Shown one piece after another: positions 1 to 7,688 of a stretch of 52,206 bases of DNA (position 1 is the first letter of the stretch; every line of letters starts with the position of its first letter). Source of the stretch: CAZLGM01 sp964623625 (lineage in GTDB: Bacteria; Desulfobacterota; Desulfobulbia; Desulfobulbales; Desulfocapsaceae). A program made the translations under genes and the position numbers. The notes beneath the pieces are model-generated. The model was not told where the DNA came from. It was given only the letters and a program-made list of their open reading frames with translations, and did not search any database. The stretch is taken from the NCBI GenBank assembly GCA_964623625.1, contig CAZUUJ010000023.1:1-52206 (forward strand), written 5' to 3'.

Positions 1-1345
1 TATGTCCGCCACCATCTCCGCCACCGGTGACTCTCTGATGTTTTTTTCTGCCGGTTCTCAGATCGACAGAGAGCTTGCCTGAGAGCTGGGCACCAAGAGA
101 CGGACCATCTCCCCCACGTCCACCTCTATCACCACCGGTCGGTTGCCCTTCCTCAGAGCCCTCGTCAGTATCTCCACCCTCATCATCACCACTGTCACCA
201 CCGTCAGAATCACTTGAATCATCAGATTCATCTTGATCACCATCATCACTATCATTACTATCATCACTGTCATCACTGTCATTATCGTCACCGTCGTCAT
301 TGTCGTCATTGTCGTCTCCATCGTTTGTATTGCCGCCGGTTCCGTCATTGCTGTCAGAGGTATCATCACTGTCGGTGCCGATCAAATCAGCTATCTCTTC
401 AGGAGTAAGACCATGACCAGGATCTGGTGGGTGACCGTCGCCCATGATGTCATCAAACCTGTCTTCCAGCCAATCTAAAACGTCGGAAAGTGGATCCCAC
501 CCACCAAGTGGATCCCACCCACCACCACTATCTCCACTACTTGGAGGAGGACCATCAGCAAGGTCATTTGCTCCACTTTGGTCTATGTCTTCATCAATCC
601 ATCTAAAAAAAGCATCAATATAATCATTACCGGCAGCACCACCTCTTCCATGTACTTTCCCCCAATCGATTCCTGCTGGGAGCGGAGTTCTAATATCTTT
701 TTCCAGGTCAGGTTCAAACTGACCAGGATCCTTTGGTCCACTTCCATCACGCAGTAACCCTGAACCTACCACCTGAGGAGAAAGCTCGGTCAAACCTCTA
801 TTATGCTTTTTGATAAGAGAAGCAGCACTCACAGAAGAATGTCTGTTCATTCTCCGAAGTTCTGTTTGTGCCCCTTCTAGTTTGGCATGAAAGGAACCTT
901 TACGATTGCCGCATACTTTTTCACTTAATCGAAATATTTTACGCCCTGTGTTGCAATAACCGATCTTCAGACCCCTCTTTTCTTGTAAGGAAGAAGTGGA
1001 TAACTTTTTTTGTTTCCGAGCAGGAGAAAGAGATGATTTTGATTTGCTCTTTTTCCTCGTCAAAGAAGATTTTTTAATTAACTTGGATGACTTTTTGGTG
1101 CTAGAGGAAGATTTCTTAATTGACTTGGTTGACTTTTTGCTTTTTGAGGGAGATTTGTTGATTGATTTGGCTGGCTTTTTGCTTTTTGAGGGAGATTTGT
1201 TGATTGACTTGGCTGGCTTTTTGCTTTTCTTAGACAATGTATCCGGTTTCTCTATTTTCTCAGCCGGAAATGATACTGCTGGATATCCGACACAGAGCGA
1301 TAAAATAATTGGAACAGCAATAAAGATGTTTTTTAAAAGCTTCAT
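1..1345 (-). CDS. Large secreted low-complexity protein, 5' part only (runs off the left edge)
   Basis: The reading frame opens with ATG at 1345 behind a good Shine-Dalgarno (GGGAGGCGAGG) and has no stop down to base 1, so at least 448 residues are present and the C-terminus is outside the window. Residues 1-28 form a signal peptide (MKLLKN followed by a hydrophobic core and a Pro/Ala cleavage region). Next is a Lys/Ser/Pro-rich segment in which KSKKPAKSINKSPS occurs as a near-perfect tandem repeat, then a mixed central part with a duplicated GGWDPL motif, then a strongly acidic Asp/Ser/Asn/Gly tract (about bases 160-375), followed by Gly/Arg-rich sequence. The acidic tract resembles calcium-binding or SD-repeat linkers of surface proteins, but no domain is recognised. 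Function unknown. An exported, possibly surface-attached protein is the most that can be inferred. Confidence 0.75.
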   Translation of the reverse strand, partial: MKLLKNIFIAVPIILSLCVGYPAVSFPAEKIEKPDTLSKKSKKPAKSINKSPSKSKKPAKSINKSPSKSKKSTKSIKKSSSSTKKSSKLIKKSSLTRKKSKSKSSLSPARKQKKLSTSSLQEKRGLKIGYCNTGRKIFRLSEKVCGNRKGSFHAKLEGAQTELRRMNRHSSVSAASLIKKHNRGLTELSPQVVGSGLLRDGSGPKDPGQFEPDLEKDIRTPLPAGIDWGKVHGRGGAAGNDYIDAFFRWIDEDIDQSGANDLADGPPPSSGDSGGGWDPLGGWDPLSDVLDWLEDRFDDIMGDGHPPDPGHGLTPEEIADLIGTDSDDTSDSNDGTGGNTNDGDDNDDNDDGDDNDSDDSDDSNDSDDGDQDESDDSSDSDGGDSGDDEGGDTDEGSEEGQPTGGDRGGRGGDGPSLGAQLSGKLSVDLRTGRKKHQRVTGGGDGGGH

Positions 1346-2274
1346 ATCCTCGCCTCCCAAATGGGTAAAATTATCTTGTAAAAATAACTCTTTTATCAAT
1401 TGTGTTCCTCCAACAGACAAAAATGTTCAATTTTGTTTGAATAAAGACTCAATGAACAGGAAATTGATTTCTAGACCTTACTCCCTTTTTTTAGGAGGAG
1501 GGAGAAGTAGAATTAATCCTTTATGGAGCGGCTGACTGAATGGAGATTTCTTTTGTGGCAATTACCTCACCGGTCTGATTAATCACCTGTAATTAGACTG
1601 TCTGTTCCTCATTGTTGATTTTTATTGAAACAGTAAAGGGGTATCGACCGGCTGCCGGTATTGAGCGTAGAACTTGCTTATCAATAAGAGCTGATTCAAG
1701 ATAGACAAGATAGTTGGATGCTTTTTGAATAACAATTACATGATATTGAATTGTTAAGATTTGTAAGGACAATATCAAATTGGATCAGATTCATGAAATA
1801 TCAAGATATTTCCTGATTGTTTTAAATGAGATGGTCATTGTAAGGAAGTTCGAATCTGATGAGAATATTGTCAGATTGGGGTGTGGCTTTCTACTGCTGA
1901 ATACTGCTTAATATCACCATCCAGATTGTCAGTAAATTTCCAGAATAGTATTTTCCCCTGACATGTTAAAAGACGTTACACGCCAGATGACGGGAGAGGC
2001 AGTTCTCACGGCCGGTTCAGTCAGTCAAAACAAATATTGTTGCCTCTTTTCTTGACTCATCGGTCACCAAATTCCAGTTTCAAAATCCCAATTCCGGCCG
2101 TGTGGGGATGGGAGGAAAAGCAATTACTTATCACCAAAAGTGCGAACGAGTATTGACACTACCTATACCAGTACATTACCTTAGCACTGCCTTATCATAA
2201 TTAGATGAAATCAGGTTATTCTAATCTGGGATATCATAATAATAGTGGCATTAATTTAAGAAAGGAAATATGAA
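1346..2274. other. Long gene-poor region
   Basis: About 930 bases separate the divergent secreted-protein gene and lipoprotein gene. No intact gene is convincing here. The only coding-like stretch is the broken minus-strand frame at 1521-1778, listed separately. The rest is AT-rich and presumably holds the two divergent promoters. I see no structured RNA or mobile-element ends. Confidence 0.5.
1521..1778 (-). pseudogene. Possible gene remnant with an in-frame stop
   Basis: Reading the minus strand from ATG 1778, the frame meets TAA at 1593-1595 and then continues in the same frame for 23 more residues to a second TAA at 1521-1523. Across the first stop the text reads like real beta-strand protein (INNEEQTV, stop, LQVINQTGEVIATKEI), as in an immunoglobulin-like or fibronectin-like domain. 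I infer a decayed gene or the last domain of one. Upstream of 1778 no continuing frame was recognised. It could be chance, since the stretch is short. Confidence 0.3.
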
Positions 2275-2907
2275 ATGCATTTTAATAAAGCCTATCTGTT
2301 TCTTATCATTCTATTCTCTTTAATTGGGTGTGCTACATCGGGTCAGGTAACTGATACAGGAATCAAGCCTCTCGAGATTTCAGATGCTGACTCGAATACC
2401 TATTCAATAGTCGTTGGAAGATTCCCTCGTGAGAATTTCCCTGGTGTATCTCCTTTTTTAAGCGCTCGTTGGACTATTCGAAAAGACGGCGTCGATAGTG
2501 TTAACAACCTACGCTATAAAGGGGATTATGGGTTTGGTACATTATATAATAATGGTGTGTATTCTATAGATGCATGGTCTGATATCAATCTCTATGCTTT
2601 TTTCATACCGGAAGGGAACTATACGTTTCAGTATCACTTTCCAACGGGAACCGGTTCTACTGCGAAATCAAAGATAGTTTATATTAGGAAAGTTTCGGTA
2701 AAACCTGGGAAGGTTATTTATATGGGCAACCACATACCCAAAATACAGTATCAAACTCGCAGGAGCTTTAATAAGACTGATACTACCTCACAATATTTAG
2801 GAATTGAGGTTGTGAATAATATTGAAAAGGACCTTAAAGAATTGGAGAAGAGATTTCCGTGGGTCTTTTCAGGGGATAAGTTCGAAGTAATAAACCTGAC
2901 AATTTAG
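2275..2907 (+). CDS. Hypothetical lipoprotein, 210 aa
   Basis: The protein starts MHFNKAYLF and has a type II signal peptide with lipobox LIGC, so Cys19 is the predicted lipid anchor and the rest is periplasmic. The mature part has no family I recognise. It is rich in aromatic residues and beta-type patterns, for example FFIPEGNYTFQYHFP, which resembles the 'value of a secreted carbohydrate-binding-like beta fold' only loosely. ATG 2275 is preceded by AAAGGAAAT at a workable distance. It stands alone: divergent from the secreted-protein gene and convergent with tRNA-Thr. Function unknown. Confidence 0.75.
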   Translation: MHFNKAYLFLIILFSLIGCATSGQVTDTGIKPLEISDADSNTYSIVVGRFPRENFPGVSPFLSARWTIRKDGVDSVNNLRYKGDYGFGTLYNNGVYSIDAWSDINLYAFFIPEGNYTFQYHFPTGTGSTAKSKIVYIRKVSVKPGKVIYMGNHIPKIQYQTRRSFNKTDTTSQYLGIEVVNNIEKDLKELEKRFPWVFSGDKFEVINLTI

Positions 2908-3100
2908 CTACGTTAGTCACAAAAAGCGTTGACAATATGTCCTCCGGCTCCGCTTTTTTAAAGCTACGCCTCCTTGCTGAATTTCCGGATCTGGGGTGAT
3001 TCCGCCAAGCAGAACAATCTAGTCTTTGGCCAATGCATAGTGCATCTCAACCAATCGTATATAAAACTTGGTACAATACCGGTATAAAACGGTGCAAACC

Positions 3101-3136
3101 AAAAAAGCACTTACGGCCACAATGCTATAAGTGCTT
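3101..3136 (-). terminator. Rho-independent terminator-like hairpin (distal copy)
   Basis: On the minus strand, AAGCACTTA at 3128-3136 pairs with TAAGTGCTT at 3105-3113, and the hairpin is followed by TTTT and GG. The stem shares its core with the terminator next to tRNA-Thr, so it may be a second terminator or a leftover of a duplicated tRNA 3' region. Confidence 0.5.
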
Positions 3137-3262
3137 GATATATCATGAACGTTCTGCAGGAGCATAAAAGACTCTTTTCACACTTGGTCTTTCCCTCTAT
3201 GTAAAGCAACACTGTTGAATCTTTTTCGACAAAACAAACACCAAAGGTAGCCGGTGGGTAGC

Positions 3263-3308
3263 CAAAAAAGAACAAGCACTTAACTCATAACGAGCTAAGT
3301 GCTTGTTC
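3263..3308 (-). terminator. Rho-independent terminator of tRNA-Thr
   Basis: A perfect 13-bp stem (GAACAAGCACTTA at 3270-3282 with its complement at 3296-3308) lies 4 nt downstream of the tRNA 3' end. It is followed on the minus strand by a run of six T residues. This fits intrinsic termination of the tRNA transcript. Confidence 0.7.
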
Positions 3309-3312
3309 ATAC

Positions 3313-3388
<76 letters not shown>

Positions 3389-3389
3389 T

Positions 3390-3502
3390 TTTTAAATGAC
3401 CTTGAGTACGGCATCTTTGGGTGATCATAAACAGATAGCATAGGTAACTATAGCTACCCGTTCATGCTTATCCAAACCTACCGTACTCAAGGTCATTTAA
3501 AA
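3390..3502. repeat. 22-bp perfect inverted repeat flanking about 70 bp beside tRNA-Thr
   Basis: The arms are 3390-3411 and 3481-3502 and match perfectly (TTTTAAATGACCTTGAGTAC GG and complement). The right part (3437-3502) occurs again, diverged, at 3629-3691. The structure could be a small mobile element end, a recombination site or a cruciform. There is no coding capacity. Confidence 0.7.
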
Positions 3503-3628
3503 GTGAAATATACTTTTAATGTAACCTGCTATTCCGCTAATCCACTAAAAGACGTTCCATGAATCGACAAAATCTGCAGCACCCACAACCATTTAAACTA
3601 GTAAGTTAATTATTTCTTTTTTTAAAAC

Positions 3629-3691
3629 AGCATAGGCAACTATTACTGTCTAGTCATGCTTGACCAAACCTGCCGTACTCAAGATAATTTT
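3629..3691. repeat. Diverged second copy of the repeat at 3437-3502
   Basis: It is a direct copy of the right half of the inverted-repeat structure beside tRNA-Thr. Matching blocks AGCATAGG-AACTAT, TCATGCTT-ACCAAACCT and CCGTACTCAAGAT lie in the same order and spacing, with scattered substitutions. This suggests an old duplication or two insertions of the same small element. Confidence 0.6.
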
Positions 3692-3778
3692 AATCGAATC
3701 AGCTAATCCTATTCATGTTATCGGTTATGATAACGAACGGTTGCGCTGTATAGCACCTCACGGAGAATAATTCAAGAG

Positions 3779-4498
3779 CTACTTCTGGGCGAATCGGTCG
3801 CGGATCTCTTCGATCAGCATGGCGTCTTCCTTGAACATTCTTGGATACGGGTTCCAGTCAATGCCGTTGATTGTCCATTCGGAGATGATCTTCATTTTAT
3901 ACTTCAACGGTTTTTGCTGTTCAATGGCGGCAATGAACTCGCTGCGCAAGCGAAAGTTGCCCCTGACGGTCTGGAAGGTCTTCTCCTTTTTATTTGATTC
4001 GATATATCCGGATTGGGGGTCGAGCTGGGTAATGCCTGAGTATCGCTTGGTTACCGTATCGACCAGCCGATGCCAGGTTTTCTCCGGGTTCAGGTATTGA
4101 TTGACAAGGATATAGTGCCACTGATTTGGTAATGGGGATTCAACGGTCTCAGTCCACATCGGACTTGAACTGAGCTTGATCGTCAAACCCGTTTCGCCGT
4201 AATCGGCAAGCTTCGAGTTACCGATTTTTTTCTCCTCGAGAAAAAATCCGGTCTTCTGGGCGGTGATCGTATATTGTCGTTCAATCAAAATGGCATACTC
4301 GTCATTGGAGGAATACTTTGGCGCTTCAACCTCAATCTTAACCGGGGCTTTCCCCCGGTACACATCATCAACCGTAATATCAGCTCCAGTGGGAAAAGTC
4401 TGAATCATCACATGTGTGGGCGGCTTGGCACAACCGCCGAACAAAAGAGCGATTACGGTAAGACAGATGATTAGGATGCTGCTGTTTTTTGTTTTCAT
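3779..4498 (-). CDS. PEGA-like lipoprotein, 239 aa
   Basis: A signal peptide with lipobox LFGGC predicts a lipoprotein (Cys23). Residues about 30-60 (QTFPTGADITVDDVYRGKAP) match the PEGA pattern, a short surface-associated beta domain often found in periplasmic or cell-wall proteins. The following 180 residues are unassigned; they include repeated Trp/Tyr motifs (WTE, NQWHYILVNQY). It starts 3 nt after the stop of the small secreted protein gene (4502-4819), so the two are co-transcribed. An envelope role is inferred and no substrate can be named. Confidence 0.7.
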   Translation of the reverse strand: MKTKNSSILIICLTVIALLFGGCAKPPTHVMIQTFPTGADITVDDVYRGKAPVKIEVEAPKYSSNDEYAILIERQYTITAQKTGFFLEEKKIGNSKLADYGETGLTIKLSSSPMWTETVESPLPNQWHYILVNQYLNPEKTWHRLVDTVTKRYSGITQLDPQSGYIESNKKEKTFQTVRGNFRLRSEFIAAIEQQKPLKYKMKIISEWTINGIDWNPYPRMFKEDAMLIEEIRDRFAQK

Positions 4499-4501
4499 GG
4501 C

Positions 4502-4819
4502 TTATTTTATTGCTTGTGATTTTTTTCTATAGGTTAATAACAAGCCTTCCGTATCTTCCCCGTCCACAAAGGGAGTGATCTTAAAGAGAAGCCACCCTTC
4601 CCTGGCATACTGTTCATGAAGCCGAGTGGCCTTTTGAGCAAGGTCTTTCGGATTATCCTCTTCCAGGTAAACAGTTACCGTTTGCACACCGGTCTGCACC
4701 TCTTTGAAATGCTCCGGCAACAGCTGGGTCTTCGGTTTCGCATAGGCTCCATGAACGACTAATGAACTGACAATGAACGCGGCTATCAGTACGATCCTTT
4801 TCGATACAAAAATGTTCAT
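4502..4819 (-). CDS. Small secreted hypothetical protein, 105 aa
   Basis: It has an N-terminal signal peptide (MNIFVSKR, hydrophobic core, cleavage after AYA) and a mature part of about 78 residues with alternating strands and helix, ending LLLTYRKKSQAIK. No family is recognised. ATG 4819 is preceded by AAAGGAGAAAATGA, a strong Shine-Dalgarno. It is directly upstream of, and probably translationally linked to, the PEGA-like lipoprotein. Likely periplasmic; function unknown. Confidence 0.65.
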   Translation of the reverse strand: MNIFVSKRIVLIAAFIVSSLVVHGAYAKPKTQLLPEHFKEVQTGVQTVTVYLEEDNPKDLAQKATRLHEQYAREGWLLFKITPFVDGEDTEGLLLTYRKKSQAIK

Positions 4820-4901
4820 TCATTTTCTCCTTTTCAAAAATTGAATCCCAACTGATGACAACTTTTCAACCGCCACCCCATGAGCTCATGATTTCGATCG
4901 T

Positions 4902-4975
4902 GCTGCAGGTATGCCTGATTTAACAGTTCGATAGCAGTCAGCTCTATCGGACTATTAAATCAAGCAAAGGTGCAG
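4902..4975. repeat. Remnant related to the 245-bp inverted-repeat elements
   Basis: CTGCA...TGCCTGATTTAA...GTTCGATAG at the left pairs with CTATCGGAC...TTAAATCAAGCA...TGCAG at the right, giving a stem like the core of the 245-bp elements (shared words TTCGATAG, GCAAAG-TGCAGTG). The terminal CCTGAATC repeats are absent, so this is a fragment or a distant relative. It lies between the FGE-fold gene and the small secreted protein gene. Confidence 0.45.
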
Positions 4976-5002
4976 TGGTTGTTATTGCGTAAGCTCTCGG
5001 GG

Positions 5003-7513
5003 TTACAGCACACCCGTCCTAACTAGTCTAAATCCTATGTACGGCACTTTGGTTTTCTGATCAATTCCCATACGAACGGTGGAAGACCGTTTTTCCTTTT
5101 CTTCCACATAGGAACCTCCCCGCACGACACGATTGCCGCACTTAGGATAGCTATAGGCTTTCTGATAGTTATGGGCCTCTGTATACCGCTCCGACCAGCA
5201 ATCCTGAGCCCACTCCCACACATTGCCTTTCAAGCCGTAAATTTTACACAGATCACTCTCGGCATTATAAACAGTCTCAGCACGCTCCGGTTCATCCTGG
5301 TTTTCACCGATGTCGGTCTGGTACAGCAGTGGAGATGTCTGTTCCACTTTGTTGCATTTCTTGGCCACATATTCCCATTCCGCTTCTGTTGGCAATCGAT
5401 AGGTCGTGCCGCTCTTCTGGCTCAACCAGATAGCAAAGGAAGCGGCATCCCGCCATGAAATATTGGTCACCGGAAGCTCTTCGGCCCATGGTTCATGCAG
5501 TTGTATATTGTCGCCATGTTTGCTTTTCATGTACTCCTGATACATGCCGATGGTCACTTCATGGATCATGATCGAGAATTCCTGCTCGATATTCACACTA
5601 TGGACAGGTTTTTCATTATACCGTTCTCCTCCCATGGAGAAAGACCCCAGAGGGAAAGGCAGCATCCACGGTCCATAACCGCCGCCCTTAAATTTCTCCC
5701 GCCTGGCCCGTTCCGGCACACGGGGATCTATCTTATCCCGATTATGCAGCCATAGCAGTTCTTCCTGCTGGGCGGTTTCATCCTGTGCTCCTGACTGTTC
5801 GGCCAATTTCTCCTGATCGAGCTGGTTGATCTGGACCTGTTCTGCTTGATCCACGGCTGTTTCAGGTGGGATGGGTTGGTTTATTGTCTCAGCAGCTTTA
5901 GGTATAATACCTTCAGCTTCTTTAGGCTGAAGCAGGGCTTGATCTTCTGTTGGCTGATTTTCCCGGGCAACTTCCGGTGCTGGTGCCGTTCCGGTGACTT
6001 CTATATCTTCCTTCTCTTCTCCCTCCGGTTGTACGTTATCGGCAAACACTATATCCGGATCGACGGCCTTTTCAGGAGTTAGGTCATCCCTTTCAGGAGA
6101 TGATTCTATTGGTTTTACTGCAGCCGATGTATCACCCGGACGAGTCACACGGATTTCCTCCTGAGCATCCTTCAGCAGCCGCATGTTGTCCTCCTTCGTT
6201 TGTGCAGGCTTGTCATCACGACTGATGGCCCGATCATCGATGGTCACAGTATTTTGGATATTCAGGTCGGTAACCGGTGCAGATTTATGTTGCTCGGTTT
6301 TTGGGGCTGCTATGACCGGTTGTTGCTGTGAAGGCTGTTGGGCAGGTTGTTCGCTTGTGGTCTCTGGAGCAGCCGGAGTCGGTTCGACAGCAGGCATCGA
6401 CTCAGCCACTTTCTTTTCCTGGGTATCAACAGGTTGTGCTTCGTCGGTAGTTTTCGCCTGCTCTTTTTCTAGTAAGTCTTCTTCTGCACTAACGGCGATT
6501 TCTTTTGGCTGAACTGACCCAACCTCTTCTACCTTCTGTTCGACTGTTTCAACAGTCTGGGATTCAGGAGTTTGTGGTTCATCAGACAAGGATGGCTCAG
6601 GCTTTTCAGGTTGTTTCCGGGCGACCTGCTCTTCTGATTTTTCTGCTTTATCCTTCTGTTGAGCAACCGGCGGTTCTTCTATCTGCCGTTCAACGACCTG
6701 CTCCTGTGAGTCCTGGGACACCTGTTCATGACCAGTCGGCTCGGCCTCTTGAACAGGCTGGATCAATTCAACAATCTCTTTCTTCTTCTTTTGTCCGTCC
6801 TTTGGCTGGATTACTTTCTCCTCTTCAACCTTGCCGCTTTCAGCCAGCTGCTCGCTTTCTGCCTCTAGTGCTTCTTTGTCGGATTCTTCAGCGACCGGTT
6901 GAGGTGGTTCAGATGAAATCGGCTTGACGTCTATGGGCACCTTTGATTCGATCTCTTTTTTTGGTGCCGCAGAAGCAGTTGCCGTTTTTTTCTCCTGATC
7001 CGCATTGTTATCCCGCTGCAAATCCACATCCGCCTCGTTTTTTAATTGCCGGGTATACTCAGAAGCGCGCTCCAGCCTCTTTGCCACCATCTGCGGCTGT
7101 TCCTGGACATTAAAAACGGTTGTTATACTTCTTGAGAAATAATTGGAAAAAACAACCTGTAGAATTTCATACTCACCAACGACAGCGGATGCCGGAATGA
7201 GAAAAGTAGTCTCAATAATCCATTTTCCATCGGTGCGCCGAACCTGTTTTTTTTCCAGCAGGGCAATCTCGTTGCCATCAAATTTTAGAGACTTTCTCTC
7301 AGTAACTTTAAGGCCGTCATCATCTATCCCTTTCAGCTCGTAAACAACGACTACTTTAACTGTTTTATTGGGGGCAACGGTTTTGGGCTGGATGTCAATG
7401 GTGAGAAAACGGAGCCCATCCTTAGTGCTTAGACGGCAATGAGCCTCTGGAGCAGGCAATAACAAGCACAGAAGTGCGACAAAAAGGATTTGCATTAATC
7501 TCGGCCAGGTCAT
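5003..7513 (-). CDS. Exported FGE-sulfatase-fold protein with a long acidic Pro/Gln/Glu linker, 836 aa
   Basis: The layout is: signal peptide (residues 1-26); a beta-rich domain of about 110 residues with an Ig-like pattern; then about 400 residues very rich in Glu, Gln, Pro, Ala and Lys, probably an extended periplasmic spacer; then a C-terminal formylglycine-generating-enzyme/SUMF1 domain (about residues 615-836) with the family landmarks FSMGGE, PVHSV, PVTNISWRDA, YRLPTEAEWEY, GNVWEWAQDCW, RVVRGGSY and GFRLVR. The copper-binding cysteines expected after RGGS in true FGE are missing (YVEEKEKRSS follows), so sulfatase activation is unlikely. Such domains often bind ligands or act as scaffolds, as in gliding or carbohydrate-binding proteins. 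Its partner is unknown. Confidence 0.8.
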   Translation of the reverse strand: MTWPRLMQILFVALLCLLLPAPEAHCRLSTKDGLRFLTIDIQPKTVAPNKTVKVVVVYELKGIDDDGLKVTERKSLKFDGNEIALLEKKQVRRTDGKWIIETTFLIPASAVVGEYEILQVVFSNYFSRSITTVFNVQEQPQMVAKRLERASEYTRQLKNEADVDLQRDNNADQEKKTATASAAPKKEIESKVPIDVKPISSEPPQPVAEESDKEALEAESEQLAESGKVEEEKVIQPKDGQKKKKEIVELIQPVQEAEPTGHEQVSQDSQEQVVERQIEEPPVAQQKDKAEKSEEQVARKQPEKPEPSLSDEPQTPESQTVETVEQKVEEVGSVQPKEIAVSAEEDLLEKEQAKTTDEAQPVDTQEKKVAESMPAVEPTPAAPETTSEQPAQQPSQQQPVIAAPKTEQHKSAPVTDLNIQNTVTIDDRAISRDDKPAQTKEDNMRLLKDAQEEIRVTRPGDTSAAVKPIESSPERDDLTPEKAVDPDIVFADNVQPEGEEKEDIEVTGTAPAPEVARENQPTEDQALLQPKEAEGIIPKAAETINQPIPPETAVDQAEQVQINQLDQEKLAEQSGAQDETAQQEELLWLHNRDKIDPRVPERARREKFKGGGYGPWMLPFPLGSFSMGGERYNEKPVHSVNIEQEFSIMIHEVTIGMYQEYMKSKHGDNIQLHEPWAEELPVTNISWRDAASFAIWLSQKSGTTYRLPTEAEWEYVAKKCNKVEQTSPLLYQTDIGENQDEPERAETVYNAESDLCKIYGLKGNVWEWAQDCWSERYTEAHNYQKAYSYPKCGNRVVRGGSYVEEKEKRSSTVRMGIDQKTKVPYIGFRLVRTGVL

Positions 7514-7688
7514 TATTGTTTAACCAGGTATCAAATGAATATCCGTTTCAACGGTCAACTCCATTTATCGATCATCTTTCATAATATGTTTTGTCATATC
7601 TTTCAATCTGTCATAATGTACTGTAGCATCAACATTTTGTTCAATAACCCTGTGATTATTTTAACCTTCCCCTAATGTATCTTAAAAA

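Larger units (their letters stand above)
2908..3312. other. Intergenic region with two similar hairpins
   Basis: This stretch between the lipoprotein and tRNA-Thr contains no gene. It holds two hairpins built on the same AAGCACTTA/TAAGTGCTT stem, both followed by a T-run on the minus strand (listed separately), and an otherwise unremarkable sequence. Confidence 0.5.
3389..3778. other. Intergenic region with repeats
   Basis: There is no gene between tRNA-Thr and the PEGA-like lipoprotein. It contains the 22-bp inverted repeat and the diverged direct repeat, which share AGCATAGG, AACTAT, TCATGCTT, CCAAACCT and CCGTACTCAAG. It probably also carries the tRNA promoter, overlapping the inverted repeat arm. 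Confidence 0.5.

Noticed and set aside
58..478. Several small open frames with Met/Thr/Ile or His/Tyr-rich translations
   Set aside because: They are other-frame readings of the Asp/Ser codon repeats of the minus-strand secreted protein.
996..1535. Plus-strand frame of 179 residues rich in Asp/Leu/Phe
   Set aside because: It is antisense to the Lys/Ser/Pro repeats and signal peptide of the minus-strand gene, which has a better start and signal sequence.
3101..3308. CRISPR-like array from the repeated hairpins
   Set aside because: Only two units with different loops, both followed by T-runs; they are terminators.
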